A DNA stretch of 64,000 nt from Archilochus colubris (lineage: Eukaryota; Chordata; Aves; Apodiformes; Trochilidae), in contig CM041084.1 in NCBI GenBank assembly GCA_023079485.1, positions 106,354,967 to 106,418,966 of the forward strand. Reading direction: 5' to 3'. The notes beneath the pieces were generated by a model. That model was not told the DNA's origin and searched no databases. It saw only the letters and a list, made by a program, of their open reading frames with translations. A program made the position numbers and the translations under genes. Within the stretch, counting starts at the first letter, position 1. Every line of letters starts with the position of its first letter. This document shows, piece by piece, positions 49,301 through 62,496 of the stretch.

Positions 49301-51100
49301 GCAGCCAGTTTTGATTGTTCATTTCAGGCAGGAAAGGCAAAATGTGATTAGAGCTACAGCTAATTTTGGTGGTCTATGTATGGCTTCAAGTCAATGTCTG
49401 CCAACCTAATTTACAACTAGAACAGTTATTTGTGGTGGGTGAGTTGTTTACTGGAGAGAAAAAGATGCGGATGAAAAAAAACAATAAAAAAACAATGGCA
49501 AAGGGAAAGGCTTATTCTGCCAGAGGCAAAAAAATTGAGGAAAGGGTAAGCTGGAGGAGAATCTGAGGGTAACTTGCCAGGGGCCAAGGCTGAACATCTA
49601 AAGTAAGATGCATTCACTGTAAACACAGTTTGCTGCTTATCCTGGTGCAAATCATGTGAATTGCACCAGTGTCTGTGAGAGTGCAATGTGTTTCTTTCAT
49701 TGAAATTTAAAGACTAAGCTGGTTTAGATCTGAGTGGAGAGAAGGGGTTGGGAGAAACTCAATGCGAGAGAAGCCCTGGAAAGTTTGCAGGGGTGATATG
49801 TATGTAAATGAACCCCCAGAAGATTGTTCGTGATAATCAGAGTGTGACACTGCAAAAGGCTTAGCATCTCACTCAGACAGCATTCAGCAAAATATTTGAG
49901 CACATAGAATTTCATAGTCACAGGCAGACCCGTGGAAGACACTGCAATGATTTCCATAGTTAAATAAATGCAAATGTTTAGGTAGCTTGCACTGAGTCTG
50001 TGTTTGTGATTCAAAATGCCATGTGTAAATTCTGGATGCTAAAGCACAGCCCATCAAATGTGCTAAAAGCTCAGGTGAAATAAAGATTATTGGAGACTGT
50101 TCTTTTGATAGACAGCAGACTTTTTGTAGAAAGTTAGCCCTTTAGTGTAGAATAATAGAGAGAATGGTCAATAGAGCAGCTGCTCCATTGACAATTCAGT
50201 GAAATTTTGAAAATATTTATTAGGTGCATATTGCTTAACCTAATTGGATTATCAGAAGCATCACATAATATGCCATTAATTTATTCTCTTTTATGACTAT
50301 TCAAACAAAAAATTTGTAAATTGATTCTAGGTGCTTAACGAACAACAGTTTACATTTCTAATAGGTAGCAAGAAGAATGATTTTAAAGACTACAAGTAAA
50401 TCAAAGGAAGCAAGTTAAGCAAGTTAAAGAAAATAAATCCAATCCAATCATTTTAAATCCAATGTGTCAATCACTTTTAACTCTTTTAAATTTTCTATTT
50501 TTTAGACCCACAATAAAAAAAGGTTCTTTATTGTTAAGTTTTTGAAGGTCAAAAAAAGTATTATTCCCAAAGTAAAACTCCAAAATTTATCTTTTTTCTT
50601 ATCCTCTCATCTCTCTGAAATTTTAACAGAAGTCTTCAGGTTCATACAAGCAGCAAGTTCTGTTTCTGTGCATGTAAACCAAGAAGACAATTTTTTATTA
50701 AGAAACAAATGTCAAATAATCACCCTTAAAATAAAAAAAAATTACATATATTGTAAAACAAATCAAGGCACCATTTTATTCTCTTTTCCACCAGTCATTC
50801 TCTGTGCATCATATCTGTTATAAACAAAACATGTTTTTTCAGTTACAGCAACTGAGTACTCATGGTTTCGTCATTGATGACCAAAAACAAATCTGAAAAA
50901 AACATACATCTGTTTTGAAGATGGTAGAAAGCTATTCAAGGTGGGAAAAAAATATAACCTCAATTATGGATCCCCTTGGTTCTTCTATATGTACAATAAA
51001 AGTCTACCAGCAAACATGGGAATGTTTACATATACATGTTTACATGAGAACAAAAACACACAGAATTTTAACACAGGCTCAACTACTTTTCTACTCAAAG
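46330..51100. other. Unique AT-rich DNA
   Basis: No gene recognised. The section 47.95-48.11 kb has a cluster of homeodomain-like TAAT sites and a short inverted repeat. A 34-bp-period partial duplication lies at 48239-48287 ('agattttcatatata' twice). Remaining frames are short. Confidence 0.5.
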
Positions 51101-51150
51101 TTGTTGCTGTTATAATAACATGCAGCTTGTTGCTGTTATAATAACATGCT
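51101..51150 (+). repeat. 26-bp tandem duplication beside a CR1 fragment
   Basis: 'ttgttgctgttataataaca' plus 'tgc' occurs at 51101 and again at 51127, a period of 26 bp. The copies match over at least 23 bp. The second copy abuts the start of the antisense CR1 fragment, suggesting duplication at or after the insertion or deletion that created the junction. Confidence 0.85.
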
Positions 51151-51332
51151 CCAGACAGCTTGTTGTCATCAGCAGACTTGCTGAGGGTGCACTCAGTTCC
51201 ATTGTCTGTGTGGCTGACAAAGATGTTAAACAACATAAGTCCCAGTACTGACTCCTGAGGAATGCTGCTTGTCACTGGTTTCCATTTGGACATCAAGCCG
51301 TTGACCACAGCTCTTTGAGTACAACCAGCCAC
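51151..51332 (-). pseudogene. CR1 reverse transcriptase, motifs B and C
   Basis: The minus-strand frame reads '[20 protein letters not shown]' and '[20 protein letters not shown]', then '[14 protein letters not shown]'. Motif B has lost the usual Gly of PQGS (Glu here). Motif C reads SADD, so the two aspartates remain but the preceding aromatic is Ser. The frame then runs on into the duplicated flank. It is inactive by truncation. Confidence 0.87.
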
Positions 51333-51355
51333 CCAATTCCTTATCCTAAGAGTCT
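51151..51355 (-). mobile_element. CR1 LINE fragment, reverse-transcriptase core only
   Basis: An internal piece of antisense CR1 without the 3' tail. Plus-strand landmarks are 'gacagcttgttgtcatcagc', 'agacttgctgagggtgcact' and 'caagccgttgaccacagctc'. Both edges fall inside the reverse transcriptase, so this is a remnant left by deletion, not a normal 5'-truncated insertion. Confidence 0.88.
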
Positions 51356-54300
51356 GACTAGTTTGTCAGAGACTATGCCACAAAAGTCAGTGTGATGTGC
51401 TGTTTTTTTTTTTTCCCTAGTGTCATAACTATGATGGATAAAAGACCTGGCCCCTGTCTGCAAAACGTGCCTTAGTCCCTTTATAACAGTATCCAATTTT
51501 TCTGCATACCACATTTCCAATTATTAGCCAAGGGGAAAGAGGACATCCTCTGAACCAGCTCCAAACTTGAACTCTCAGTCAGCTCCCTGGAGATGCTGCC
51601 TAATACGACAAGTGTTCAATATAATTTCAGTTATTTTAAACATTGCTATGCTTGTGCGAAATTACTGCTCCATTAATGCCTTTGCTTCCCATGCCTCAAG
51701 GCTTCCTGTTGGAGCCAAGGCATTGCCATGAGATAGAAAATCACAAAATGGCTGCCCATGTACCTGCCTCAGGTTTTGAATAATTTTCATACATTTAACT
51801 TTTATTAAATGTTTTCTGCTATCTCCACTGCAAAGTAGAACCCCAAAGACTTTTATTTTTCCTCCTGCACCCTCAATCCGGATGGGTGGGAATGTTTTTT
51901 ATTCTAAAACCTTTATCACTGAAAAAGAGAGAAGAATATTGTCTGCTTTCCAAGTAACATGTGGAGCCACAGTACTGGGAGTGAGAAGAATCTTGTTTTG
52001 ACTTGCAAAATGAGCGCATTTGATAAAGAAGTCACTGAGGGAGAATAAATGTGAAACACTAAGATATCATTTTTATAGCAGCACTTTTCTCATTATAACA
52101 ACCACTTTTTAAAAAAATAACCTAACAATAATTGTATTTATTGTTTACATCCACTTTGAGTAAAGCTGAAACAGGGGAATGCAGTAAGTAGTACCCACAA
52201 CATTTCTGAGCAAGCTGAAAACTCCCTGTATTTATAGTCAGCTGCAGAGGACAAATGCAAAGAATAATACAGAGCTTAAGCTCCTTGTGTACATGTGATC
52301 TTTATTTTTTTCATTACTTCAGACCATTCTACACTTTCACATATAATTGGCTCCATACAGTAAACATGTTATAGTCAGAAAATATAAAAAACCCACAAAA
52401 ACCAAAACAACAACAGAAAAATACCTCAGTTTGAATTATTGTAAAAATAGATTTGGAAAATTAACTTTGATATCTGTTGCACTCTAAGGATCTAAGGGGA
52501 TGCAGTAATTGAACACAGTGTTGGGACAGTGTAGAAATCAGAGCAAATTTGCCCCTGGCCTCTTCCTGGTGTGGAAGTTTTAGTGGTTAAATTACAACAG
52601 TGTGGTAAGGTCCCTTCCAAAGGGAAATGCAAAACTGGGCTTGAAGAATACTTTGGAATAGTTACAGGTTTTCATTAAGAAGCAAATATTTTAAGAGAAA
52701 GAAGATCTTACAACAGCTTCCTGAAAGTCCAGTCTTCTTGTTACTTGCTTTCATTATTCTTTCTCATTTCTTTTCTCCCAGACTACTACAATAGACCAGA
52801 TCAACCTATCTTTCTAATTTTATAAAATTGATAATAATTACATTCCTTACAAGCGAGGGCCTAAAAAGGTATTATTCATGAAAGCAATATATTGTATGAT
52901 ATTGTCCATGATTTAATGATGAGTGTTGACCCAAACAATAACTATGGCTCCTTTCCAGCCTAAATTATCCCAAGAATAATAAAAAAAAATTGTAGTTAAA
53001 ATAATGATGATTAAAAAGGATATCTTAACCTTGGTCTACATCCAGGCAGGGAGCCTAGAAGCCCCAGAATTGCTGGCCTTAGACCAATATTGCAGTCTTA
53101 TCCCCACAGTCAGGAGTCTGAAGCCTGGAGAGCCTCACTGTTTTCCAGAGTCTGAATGTGAGAGCTGGGAAATTCTGTAGCGTGGGCTGGCATGTAAATT
53201 CTCATCTTGTTTGCAACCATTTGATTCAAGTTGGGACCCTTGGAGATACACTACAAAAATGTTATCTGGACATCCCTGCTTTAATTTGTGTTTCTCTGCC
53301 TTCAGTGAGGTTAAAGAGGCGATAATGGCAGCACAATCTGGCTAGAAGTGGGGAAAACTTCCCACATTTCTGAAGCAAGAAACACTCAGAATTAATTATG
53401 AAACTGAATAGATAAGCACTTTGGATTTTGTTTTCTTCTATGGCTGAACTGATAGCAAGACAACCAGGAACAAGTTATATTTTGAAATACAGAAAATGAA
53501 TGAAAATATTGCTCAGTGCTTCTCAGTTGTCATACTCTGTTTTCTTAGTTTTACCTTGATTAAAGAATTGTAAAATAAATGTGATGGTCAAAGTACTGGC
53601 TAAAATTAAAACTTAGACAGTAAAATGATGGTCTCATTTTCAGGTAAGTATTGTTATACCCAGAGGTGGGAAAGGAATAAAAGTGAGAGAGAAAGGAAGG
53701 AAAAGACCAATCTTTGCAAACATTCACTAATGTCTAATTATTTAAATTAAAAAAAATAGAAAAAGAAAAATAGAAAGGAAAATATTGACCCTTTAAATTT
53801 CTCTCTTCCTACAAAATATTTTGATAAAGAGGTTTTAATCAGCTTCAACTTATAGATTCAACTACTAAACTGTTAATATTCTGTGCCCCCTGTGACATTT
53901 ATTACATTAAGAAACATGAGCAATTTACTCCCTAATATGATGTATCATACTGAGAATCATTTATTAACAGAAGATACTCTTATATACTTCAGGATGGATC
54001 ACTAGAAGTTCTCACTATGTAGACTCAATGTACATTTTCTGATGCAGCACCTTTTGAAAGATTTGATCAAAAGATGATAGGAAGAAGTCTCTGTGCATCA
54101 TAAAACCTGGGTAACAACCCCTGAGCATAACAAAAGGAGCTGAGAACTTTTCCTAGCAGGAAAACAACATATGATATGAAGAGAGCCTAGAACATTAGCA
54201 TAGACACCTTGAAAAACCATACAGAAAACAGACTTGCTTCAGCTAAATAAATAGACATCCTTGAACATCCTGCCTCCAGACATCATCTCAAGGGATGTAA

Positions 54301-54519
54301 GTGTTCCATCCAGTGTCTCATGCTAGCCCCATGTCGGTATCTTGTATAACCTAAGATACCTCAAACTGAAGTACAGACCTCTATCTGGGTGATGGAAGCA
54401 AGTTAAGAGAGCTTGGGAGAAAGAAAGTTAATGCAAGACTGGATGCAAACACTCTTTGGATTTGGGGAACAGAGTAGACAGTCTTTTGAGATTGGGGAAT
54501 ACAGAAGAAAGCTTCAGTA
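51356..54519. other. Unique DNA
   Basis: No gene recognised. A purine-rich tract lies at about 53660-53705. No coding-length frames are present. Confidence 0.55.
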
Positions 54520-54716
54520 AGTTTGGGTTCTCACCTTGAAAGGCTTGAGAGGTGGAACCCCGCAAACTACGTGAAGTTCACAAAGGCCAATTGCAAGGTT
54601 CTGCACATAGGTTGGGGCAATGCCAAGCACAAATACAGGCTGTGAATAGAATGAATTGAGAACAGCAATGAGGAAAAGGACTTGGGAGTGTTTGTTAATG
54701 AGAAACTCAATATGTT
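54520..54716 (+). mobile_element. CR1 LINE fragment, internal reverse-transcriptase region
   Basis: The plus strand translates, with two stops, as 'KANCKVLHIGWGNAKHKYRL', then 'IENSNEEKDLGVFVNEKLNM'. This is the CR1 segment between the catalytic core and the C-terminal block (consensus-like C-K-V-L-H-x-G-x-G-N-P-K-H-K-Y-R-L). Neither the catalytic part nor the 3' tail is attached, so it is an isolated remnant. The left edge near 54520 is diverged. Confidence 0.85.
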
Positions 54717-55358
54717 CTTCCAATAAATCTCCTCTCCCCTCAAGAGATTTCTTTTCTAAGCCTAATATCACCAGCCTTTGACTTCTCCCATGAAGAATCT
54801 AAAAATTGTTCAGTTAGGACATTAAAAAAATGTTTTCCAAACACCTCCTACTTATTTCCCATGTGCTTCTCCTGTCTGCTCATCCTTATTTAATTTACTA
54901 TATTTTCTCCCATTTATTCATCACCAAATTGTTAAGCGTTTTATGATCAATACATTGAGGAGAAACAATTCTGTAATTGGCGTATCTTACACTTGATAAT
55001 TTTTTCTCTGTTTTGTAATATAATTCTGTTTTGGAAAGCATGTTTTCATTTTACAAAGACCAAATTAGCAGTAATTAATAATTACTAGTTCTTTGACATT
55101 AAAAAATAATAAAATTAAAACACGATCCAAACATGATAAAGAATTCCCTCTTCAAAATAAAATAATTTCCAGCATCTGCTATTTTCTGATATTTATATGG
55201 TTTAGAATCCTGCTATCCAAATTTTATAGTTTTTATCTACTAATTAGAACCAGGAGAATAACTCAACACATATACGCAAAAAAAATCTGGTTTGGGCTGC
55301 ATGTTTCTAGTGTCCACTGTACTGGAACATTCCCAAAATCGATGTTGCAGAGGTTCAC

Positions 55359-55383
55359 AAAAAAAAAAAAAAAAAAAAAAAAA
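55359..55383. repeat. A25 homopolymer
   Basis: Twenty-five consecutive A residues. No upstream polyadenylation signal or retrocopy-like sequence was recognised next to it, so it is listed as a simple repeat and not as a retrogene tail. Confidence 0.9.
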
Positions 55384-56709
55384 GAATTGTTGAGGGCATT
55401 AACTCTAAACTTGGTATTTGTGAATCGCAATAAAAAATTTCTTGCATGGTCATCCAACCAAAGACAGCACTGGCTGACTCATCTGGACAGTCACAATGAG
55501 ATAGCATAGATGAATAGATTAATTTCAACCAACATAGAAGAAAAAGCTTTAAAGATGTTCCGCAAATCAATTAAAAAAATAAACACTGTTCATTAATAAA
55601 ATCATGCCTGTTAATGATTTTTCTGCCTATCAGAAGAAATTAATTTCTTTGTGACACTGTTGGTTTTTTTTTTTTTAAGTGGTGAAGACTTGGCTTAGAT
55701 TTAGCCTCATAAAAACTGTGGGGACTTTAGGTTTAAATAGCTGAGTATTTAATCACTTTAATGCCACTTCATGTCTTCAAGTTAATCCTTGCAACCCGTT
55801 CAGATGGTGGAAGAGGTTAACATGCCTCATACCCTGACACTCAGTTGTTACTGTTCTCCTCCTGGAGAGCATCACCTCTTGTGCACAGCTGGAGAAGGGA
55901 ACATTGATCTGAACTTCCTTTATTCCAGTTTAGCTAACAGATGTACATTGAAGGCTTCTACTGTTTTAGCTCTACTGAGATTTGTGATGTTTTTTTTCCT
56001 TCTCTGTCCCCTGGAGGAGTCACAGGCTGACAGCTCCAGATGCACTTAGTAAAGGTGGAGAATCTGGCCCATTAATGGTCTGTACTGGAGCCATGAGAAT
56101 GTTTCCAAGACTGAGAAGCAGTGAAATGCTTAAAGAGATCAGTTCTTGCATTTGTTCAAACTATCCTGGCAACCTTGTCCTCAATGCTAAATTCTCATCT
56201 AGTATATGTTTTTCTCCTTCCACACGCACATATTTATTTCATATTTTTTCCTGCAATAGTCTAAGCATTTTTTCAGAAAGCTTATCCATATGTTATTTCA
56301 AAAACGCTTTTATTGCTCTTGTTTAATCCAAGGTATTTTTCTCTTTCTTGGCTAGGATTTTAATTAGTGCAGTGACATAAACCTTCCTAATGCTTGCTGT
56401 TTGTTTACATTCCAAAAAGGCCCTATTACTAAAAAAAAAAAAAAAAGAAAAAAATTAAAAATCTCTAATTTTTTATGTCTTGCACATCTTACCATCTTAT
56501 AAAAGTAGGCACTTAATTTTTGTCACATTGATTTATGCCTAATAATATCCACCGTGACTGATAAGTGCTCTTTTTCATTTTGTTTCATGTCCTGCTCCAT
56601 GCCCTCAAGACACATCCAGTTTTCCAGAGAGCAAACCAGGGCCTGGTGAGAAGATGACATTTTCTCCTAGTGGATTGATCTCTGCACTCCATAGTCACTC
56701 TGGAGTCAC

Positions 56710-56732
56710 TATTCACATTGCAAATGTGAATA
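56710..56732. repeat. Perfect inverted repeat, 10-bp arms, 3-bp loop
   Basis: TATTCACATT, GCA, AATGTGAATA. The short loop and perfect arms could extrude as a cruciform or act as a dyad-symmetric protein site. No gene is adjacent. Confidence 0.85.
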
Positions 56733-59451
56733 CGATTGCAGAAGGTTCGTGCAGGACCCCAGAAGTCAATTAAACTAGTTTTGTTACACAAGCCTGCTTA
56801 CCCCCGTTGTGTTTCTTGTTTGATGCATTCCTGTCAGTCTAATAACTAAATGGCAGAAGGAAAGCAGGAAAAGAAAGGAAGACTCCTTGGTCTGCAGTGC
56901 ATAAGGTATTGGAGAAGCTGTCTGTGATTTGTAGGATGAGTGTGGACAAAGTGCCTGTCCCCATCTTACACCCTGCTTGACAGCAACAGCAGGAGGAAGT
57001 GGAAAAGTCAGTGAAAGGCTGTGGAAAAGGATGAGGTTGTGGGAGATGAGATCATGCAACTGCACAGCAGTGCTCAGATGCTCAAAACTACATGCGTTTC
57101 TTTTTAAAATCCCTATTTGTCCTTGTGAATTTAGTTAAGTTAGGCAATTGCAAGGCAAAGAAAAGCTGAAAGCTTCATTTCTTTAATCCTTCTCTCTCTC
57201 TCCCCCCTCATCAAACTAAGTGAAAACAGACCCTAAGTAATCCTAAGAACCCCTGTTTCTCCATTTTACAACAATAGAACAGATTTTGGAGCTCATAAAA
57301 ATGAAAACCCTGTATTACTGAGGAAAAGATTGATGGATGGGAAGAGACTTCAGCAGAAATGCTTCCATTGCAAATATTACCCTAACTTATTTTCCCAGAG
57401 TGAGACTATTAAATTTGGTAACAAATAACCTGCTTTGCTCTCTTATTCGTACAACTGCTCTATGCTATTTGACTTGCCCTCCTCACTGCATTTGGTCCAC
57501 TAAAATCCCTTGTGAAATTTATAAAATCCAGATCCCTTTGTTTTATTTAATTCATCTGCAGCCACTAAGGACTCATTACGCTATGATAATAGGGTTGATT
57601 CTTTAGCATAAGCACTGGATGAGAGTATAAATGTGATAACCACCCTGGAGGCAGCTAATGTTAGGCCTGTTTTCAGGGGTCTTCAAACACTTGCTCAGAA
57701 TTTTCCGCAGACCTTGTGCTAAGCTGGTCTTCGAAGAATGGGGCTTGTCTCTGGATGAAAGTAAGTAAAGTTATGAATAATTAAAAAGAAGACCAAAATT
57801 ATTTAAATATTTGTTTTTAATGGGAAAGTATTACTTGAATATATCTTTTTACTCACTACAAAGAAACTTTTAGACTGTGTTCTAAAAGTGATACTTTTGT
57901 TAACATTCACTTAAGGTTGGAGTCAGATCTAAACTACAGTTAAAAATGCCAGGTATAATTGGTTTATTTAACATAACTCATAGCTACAAATAATCAAAAT
58001 AATACAAAAAACTGAATAATTTGAGGTTCTGTTGTAGTTTTTTCTCCTGAAGGTCGGCTTTATCTGTATGCTGTCACCTCAGCAATGTGAGCTTTCTTTG
58101 CATTTGAGTGAATTCCTAAGGACTTCAAATTACACAGATTTGCTTTTATTCACCTAAAACTAAGACCTACAGAAATCAGGAGAGAGGAGCACCACATCCT
58201 CAACAGCACAAGGTTTTGCATCTGTAAATTCAGTGTCACCTGGAGGAAATGAGTTTTAAGTAGACATTGATTGTATAGGAGGAGAAAAGTAATGGTGACT
58301 GTGTGTAATAAGACCATTGTAATGGAGCATCCCAGTGATAAGTCTGGGGTGGAAGCACACTTCTGGTGACTTATGATGAACATAGAAATTGGAAGGGAAT
58401 GTTGTGGGAGTTGCAGTCCTGCTGTATTTGCTAATCTAAATTCTGTATATGTGCCAGCCTGGAGATAACAGTCTAGTTGGCATGCATTACTAAGCCTGAG
58501 ATGGAACTGGGGAAAGAAACCCCACGTAGTTATAATTTTTGTGGTTTTCTTTAAAATGGAGGGTCTAGATAAACTATACAGCCACCAGTACAGTCATATA
58601 GCATTGAGATGGAACAGCAGCTACAGGAAGTGTCATCATAAGCTCTTGACTTTGGTTCTGTTTGTGTTATTTAACACTTAAACAAGTGTTAGTGTAATAC
58701 CAACCAAGAAAAGAAAACTAAGAGACTAAAAACAACCTGTGCTGAGCCTGAGTGGCTGCTGTCAAACAGGGAAGTAGAACTCACCTGATGGGCTGTGCCA
58801 CATCACATCAAGCAGAAATGCTAGATGTGTCAGTTTGATAAACTGTAGGCTTACAATGTGTTCATCCAAAACCTAAAAGGAATATGAAAAAGAAGATAAC
58901 AGATTTTGTTATTTCATCTCCTTCCACAAAGATCCCTAATTTTGGGGCAATTTGTTGTTCTTGAAGCAAGCTTGTTGAATTAACATAAACAAACCGTAGT
59001 CAGAATAAATAGATTAAACAAACCTAATAGCTCCCTGTGCATTATTTCATGCTGGAATAGCAGTTCAGTGATACTATAAAAGTTATTTATTCCCTGAGTG
59101 AATGGACTAGTTAAATTTGTGCCTGTGGAATATTCAAGCAACCTTTTTAAATGTATGAAGGATCACATGCAATCCCTCAAAATCAAGATTGTCCCTATTG
59201 CTGCTGATTCATTCTGTAGTGGATATCATTAAAAAACTTCCATCTATGCCATTTTCCCCCTCTGTGCAAACAAAGTGTAACAATTAAATAGCCTGTTTGC
59301 ATCATTTGAAGAAACTTGGCCCACTGAGTATGTAAATCACACCAGTATTTAAAATAAATTGTCAAATTCAGTAAATGGCACACAAAAGACTTGGATACAT
59401 ACAATCCTTTGTGAACTGCTATGATGGGGACCTTCAGTTTTTTAATGCTTC

Positions 59452-59471
59452 TGATTTATTTAAATAAATCA
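59452..59471. repeat. Perfect 20-bp palindrome
   Basis: TGATTTATTTAAATAAATCA reads the same on both strands. AT-only palindromes of this kind arise easily in AT-rich DNA. Confidence 0.9.
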
Positions 59472-62030
59472 ATTCCTGTTTCTAAACACCTATCAAAAGA
59501 TATGTTTCTGGAAGACTGCCTTTTGCTTTCAAAGATTTCTCAGGATGCTTGATCTTTAAATGAATCCTTCCATTGCCTTTATACAAAGAGCAGGTATCGA
59601 GTATTTTGATTCTTTTCAAAGTGGCATTGTTTTAAATAATAAAGAGTTGTCAGAAGCAATGGCACAGGCTTATTTGTAGCTGTGTATTTGTCTGTCTGAT
59701 CATTATTTCTGCTCTTTGGCTATCTTTAACCCAGCAGGTACAAATAAATCCTCACAGCTTAAAATCTTAGTACAACAAGTTATTTTCTCCAGTCACCTGT
59801 CAACAGCATTATTTATTTATTTATCTTGATTTATACTGTGTTTTTATAAAAACAGACCAAGGTAGTCACATCCAGCAACTTTATTTCTGTCTCTCTTTGG
59901 TATCATTTCTCTGAATATAACTCAATGCTCTACAGATAGTAGAGTTGAAAAACATGTAGGAAAAAAGCATATTGCTCAATATTCTTAAGAACAATAAGAG
60001 AAAGGACTACCAAAACAGTAAAATAGCAACTTCTTTTAATTTTTCATTTTTCTAAATACTGTAGAAGTAGAAAAGGAAAGGTTATAAGCATCAGTGATGA
60101 GCAGTAATAAAAAAAATTACATGTAAGCACTATGCCTAATAATGGCACTTCTACACACCCTGAACCTGATGTGCAGCTGGTGCAAGTAAGAATAGTTCAA
60201 TTGAAATCAACACATCATTTTCATTCCTGGCAGAAATAGCACATTCCATGAATCAGCAGTAGATTTTGTATGCTTCAAAAAAAAACTTGTCATTATACAA
60301 CTTTTAATGCTACCATATTTACACTTTGTGTGGGCATTAAAATATTGAAACCGGAGGAACAAATTCTGCAGATCTGACCTAAGACTGAGTCTCAGTCACT
60401 CTCCTGGAAATTGATGCCTGATGTCTTGGATTCTCACTGGGCTGGATAGCAGAGGCATTAGGCTTAATGTTGTTGTTATATGTATTTGTAAGGGAGATCT
60501 TCTGTCTCTATTAACAAACTTCTTCTGTCCCTGAGAAGATACAGTTGTTTGGTATGATGATTTATTAAAATGAAAAGTTCGTGTGAAAATACTCCTTCTT
60601 TGTCTTTTGTCAGCAAAGCTGATAAGAAGAGAAGCCAAAAAGTAATTTGACTTGGTAAATAGTCCACAGCATATGGAGAACAGGACATTGCATGTCAGGA
60701 TGCTGCTCTGAGGGGATTTCCACACCCCCAGTTCAGACCCCTAGCAGAGACTCTGCTATGGGAGTTCTTTCTTTCTCTATATTTGCTTTGTAAGAATTTG
60801 TTTTTTTTTAGAGGAACTAAGGAGACTTCAAAATATTAACCATGTTTTTGTTTTCTGATGCTCAATTACTACTGTTTCAAGAAACAAAACTGCAAAGGGT
60901 CTTTCCATCAGCGCTTGCTGAAGTCCTGCAGGACACAGAAGTCATCTGCTGCTTAAACCTGTAAATTTGTCTTTACATTTGGATTCAGTATTTGCTCTGT
61001 GAAATGATGGAGAGATGTCAGTTGATTTTCTCCTGCAATCTGGGAAGCTTCTACATATGTTTTCTTTAAGGTTAACCTTTCAATTTTCCAAAACTCTGCA
61101 GAATTCAGGATCCAGACAGCTTGTCACACAAAGAGTGACATAACCTGAATTTAATTCTGAAAGTTATTGACCAGTTTTCAAACATTTTTTTCTCAATGTA
61201 TTTAGGACAGTTTTCTTTGTAATTAGATCCCATGAGATGACTTTTTCCTGAAAATTTTCACAGCAAATTCATTAGTTTAAATATCCTAAACATATTTTAA
61301 AGACACCGAGTTATTACATATATTAGTGGAGCATCAAAACCCTTTTGCAATGATGAAAATAGTATTATTATTAATGAATGAGCATTATGATTTATGCTTG
61401 GAAGACTATGATACTTTTTATGTGATCAATTTTGAATTAATAAGAAGAAAATGGCTTATTACAAGTAAACTAGGACAGTTTGAAATACATTTTAAAAAAA
61501 GGGTCAATTTTCAACAGAAATAGGGAAAGCTAGAATCAGTCAGATGATGTAACTGGTTCAATATTATTGATGATTATTCAGACAACTGTCTGGCAGATTT
61601 GGAAATGTGCAAAGACAGAAAACTTTCCAGAGTGTATTCAGAAGTTTAAATTAATCTTAAAAATTCTCATAGAAGTATTTTACGTTCTAAATTCTTCATT
61701 CTCTATCTTTAATATTTTAGTTATCCATGTAAAAGAAGAAATATTATCATTTATCTCCATTTATTTCAAAAGCATTCTTCTTGAGATCAACACTGACTAT
61801 AACAGTTTATGCCTAAGCAGGACATAAATTTACAGAGATTAATTTCACAGAATCACACAGAATCACAGACTGTCAGGAGTTGGAAGGGACCTCTGGAGAT
61901 CATCTAATCCACCATCAGCACCCCCTACCATCCCCCAGCTAAAGCAGATTGCATGTCCCCAGGGATGGAGGCTCCACAACCTCTCTGGGCAATTTGTTCC
62001 AGTTCTCTGTACCCTTCAGAGTAATATACA

Positions 62031-62068
62031 TTTTCATATATTTTCATATATATTTTGGTTTCATATAT
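62031..62068. repeat. TTTTCATATA short tandem repeat inside CR1
   Basis: 'ttttcatata' occurs twice in perfect tandem (62031-62040, 62041-62050). A third diverged copy, 'tttcatatat', starts near 62059. It sits in the CR1 3' region. Confidence 0.8.
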
Positions 62069-62151
62069 TCTCTTGTGTTTCAAGTTACCCCTTGTTCTGT
62101 TGCTGGACACCAAAGAAGGGAGTCTGGTCCCATCCTCCTGACAACTGCCAT

Positions 62152-62496
62152 TTAGATATTTATAAACATTGATGATATCCCCCTCAGCCTCCTTTTCTCT
62201 GAGCTAAACAGCCCAAGCTCTCTCAGGCTTTCCTCATAGGACAGATGCTTCAGTCCCTTAAACACCTTAGCAACCCTGTGCTGGATTCTCTCCAGTAGTT
62301 CCTTGTCCTTTTTGAACTGGGGAGCCCAGAACTGTACACAGTACTCCAGGTGAGGCATCACCAGGGCAGAATAGTGGGGGAGGATAACTTCCCTTGACCT
62401 ATTGGCCATACTCTTCTTAATGCACTCCAGGATGGCATTGGCTTTCTTGGCTACAGGGGCATGTTGTTGGCTCATGGTAAGCCTCCTCTCCACCAT
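62152..62496 (-). pseudogene. CR1 reverse transcriptase, C-terminal fragment
   Basis: A 114-residue minus-strand frame, intact across the region. It contains '[20 protein letters not shown]', '[20 protein letters not shown]', '[20 protein letters not shown]' and '[20 protein letters not shown]'. The frame continues upstream past the ATG with CR1-like residues until a stop, so the ATG is internal. The catalytic domain is absent. The uninterrupted frame suggests a relatively younger or less damaged copy than the 34.9-36.8 kb one. Confidence 0.88.

Larger units (their letters stand above)
54717..61844. other. Unique AT-rich DNA
   Basis: About 7 kb without a recognised gene. It contains an A25 run at 55359-55383, an A-rich tract at about 56430-56460, a 23-nt inverted repeat at 56710-56732, a 20-bp palindrome at 59452-59471 and an enhancer-like stretch at 59620-59880. 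Open frames are 138 residues or shorter, and the longest is built around the A-run. Confidence 0.5.

Noticed and set aside
55359..55383. A25 run considered as a retrogene poly(A) tail
   Set aside because: No polyadenylation signal at the right distance and no recognisable coding remnant upstream; it is likelier a simple repeat.
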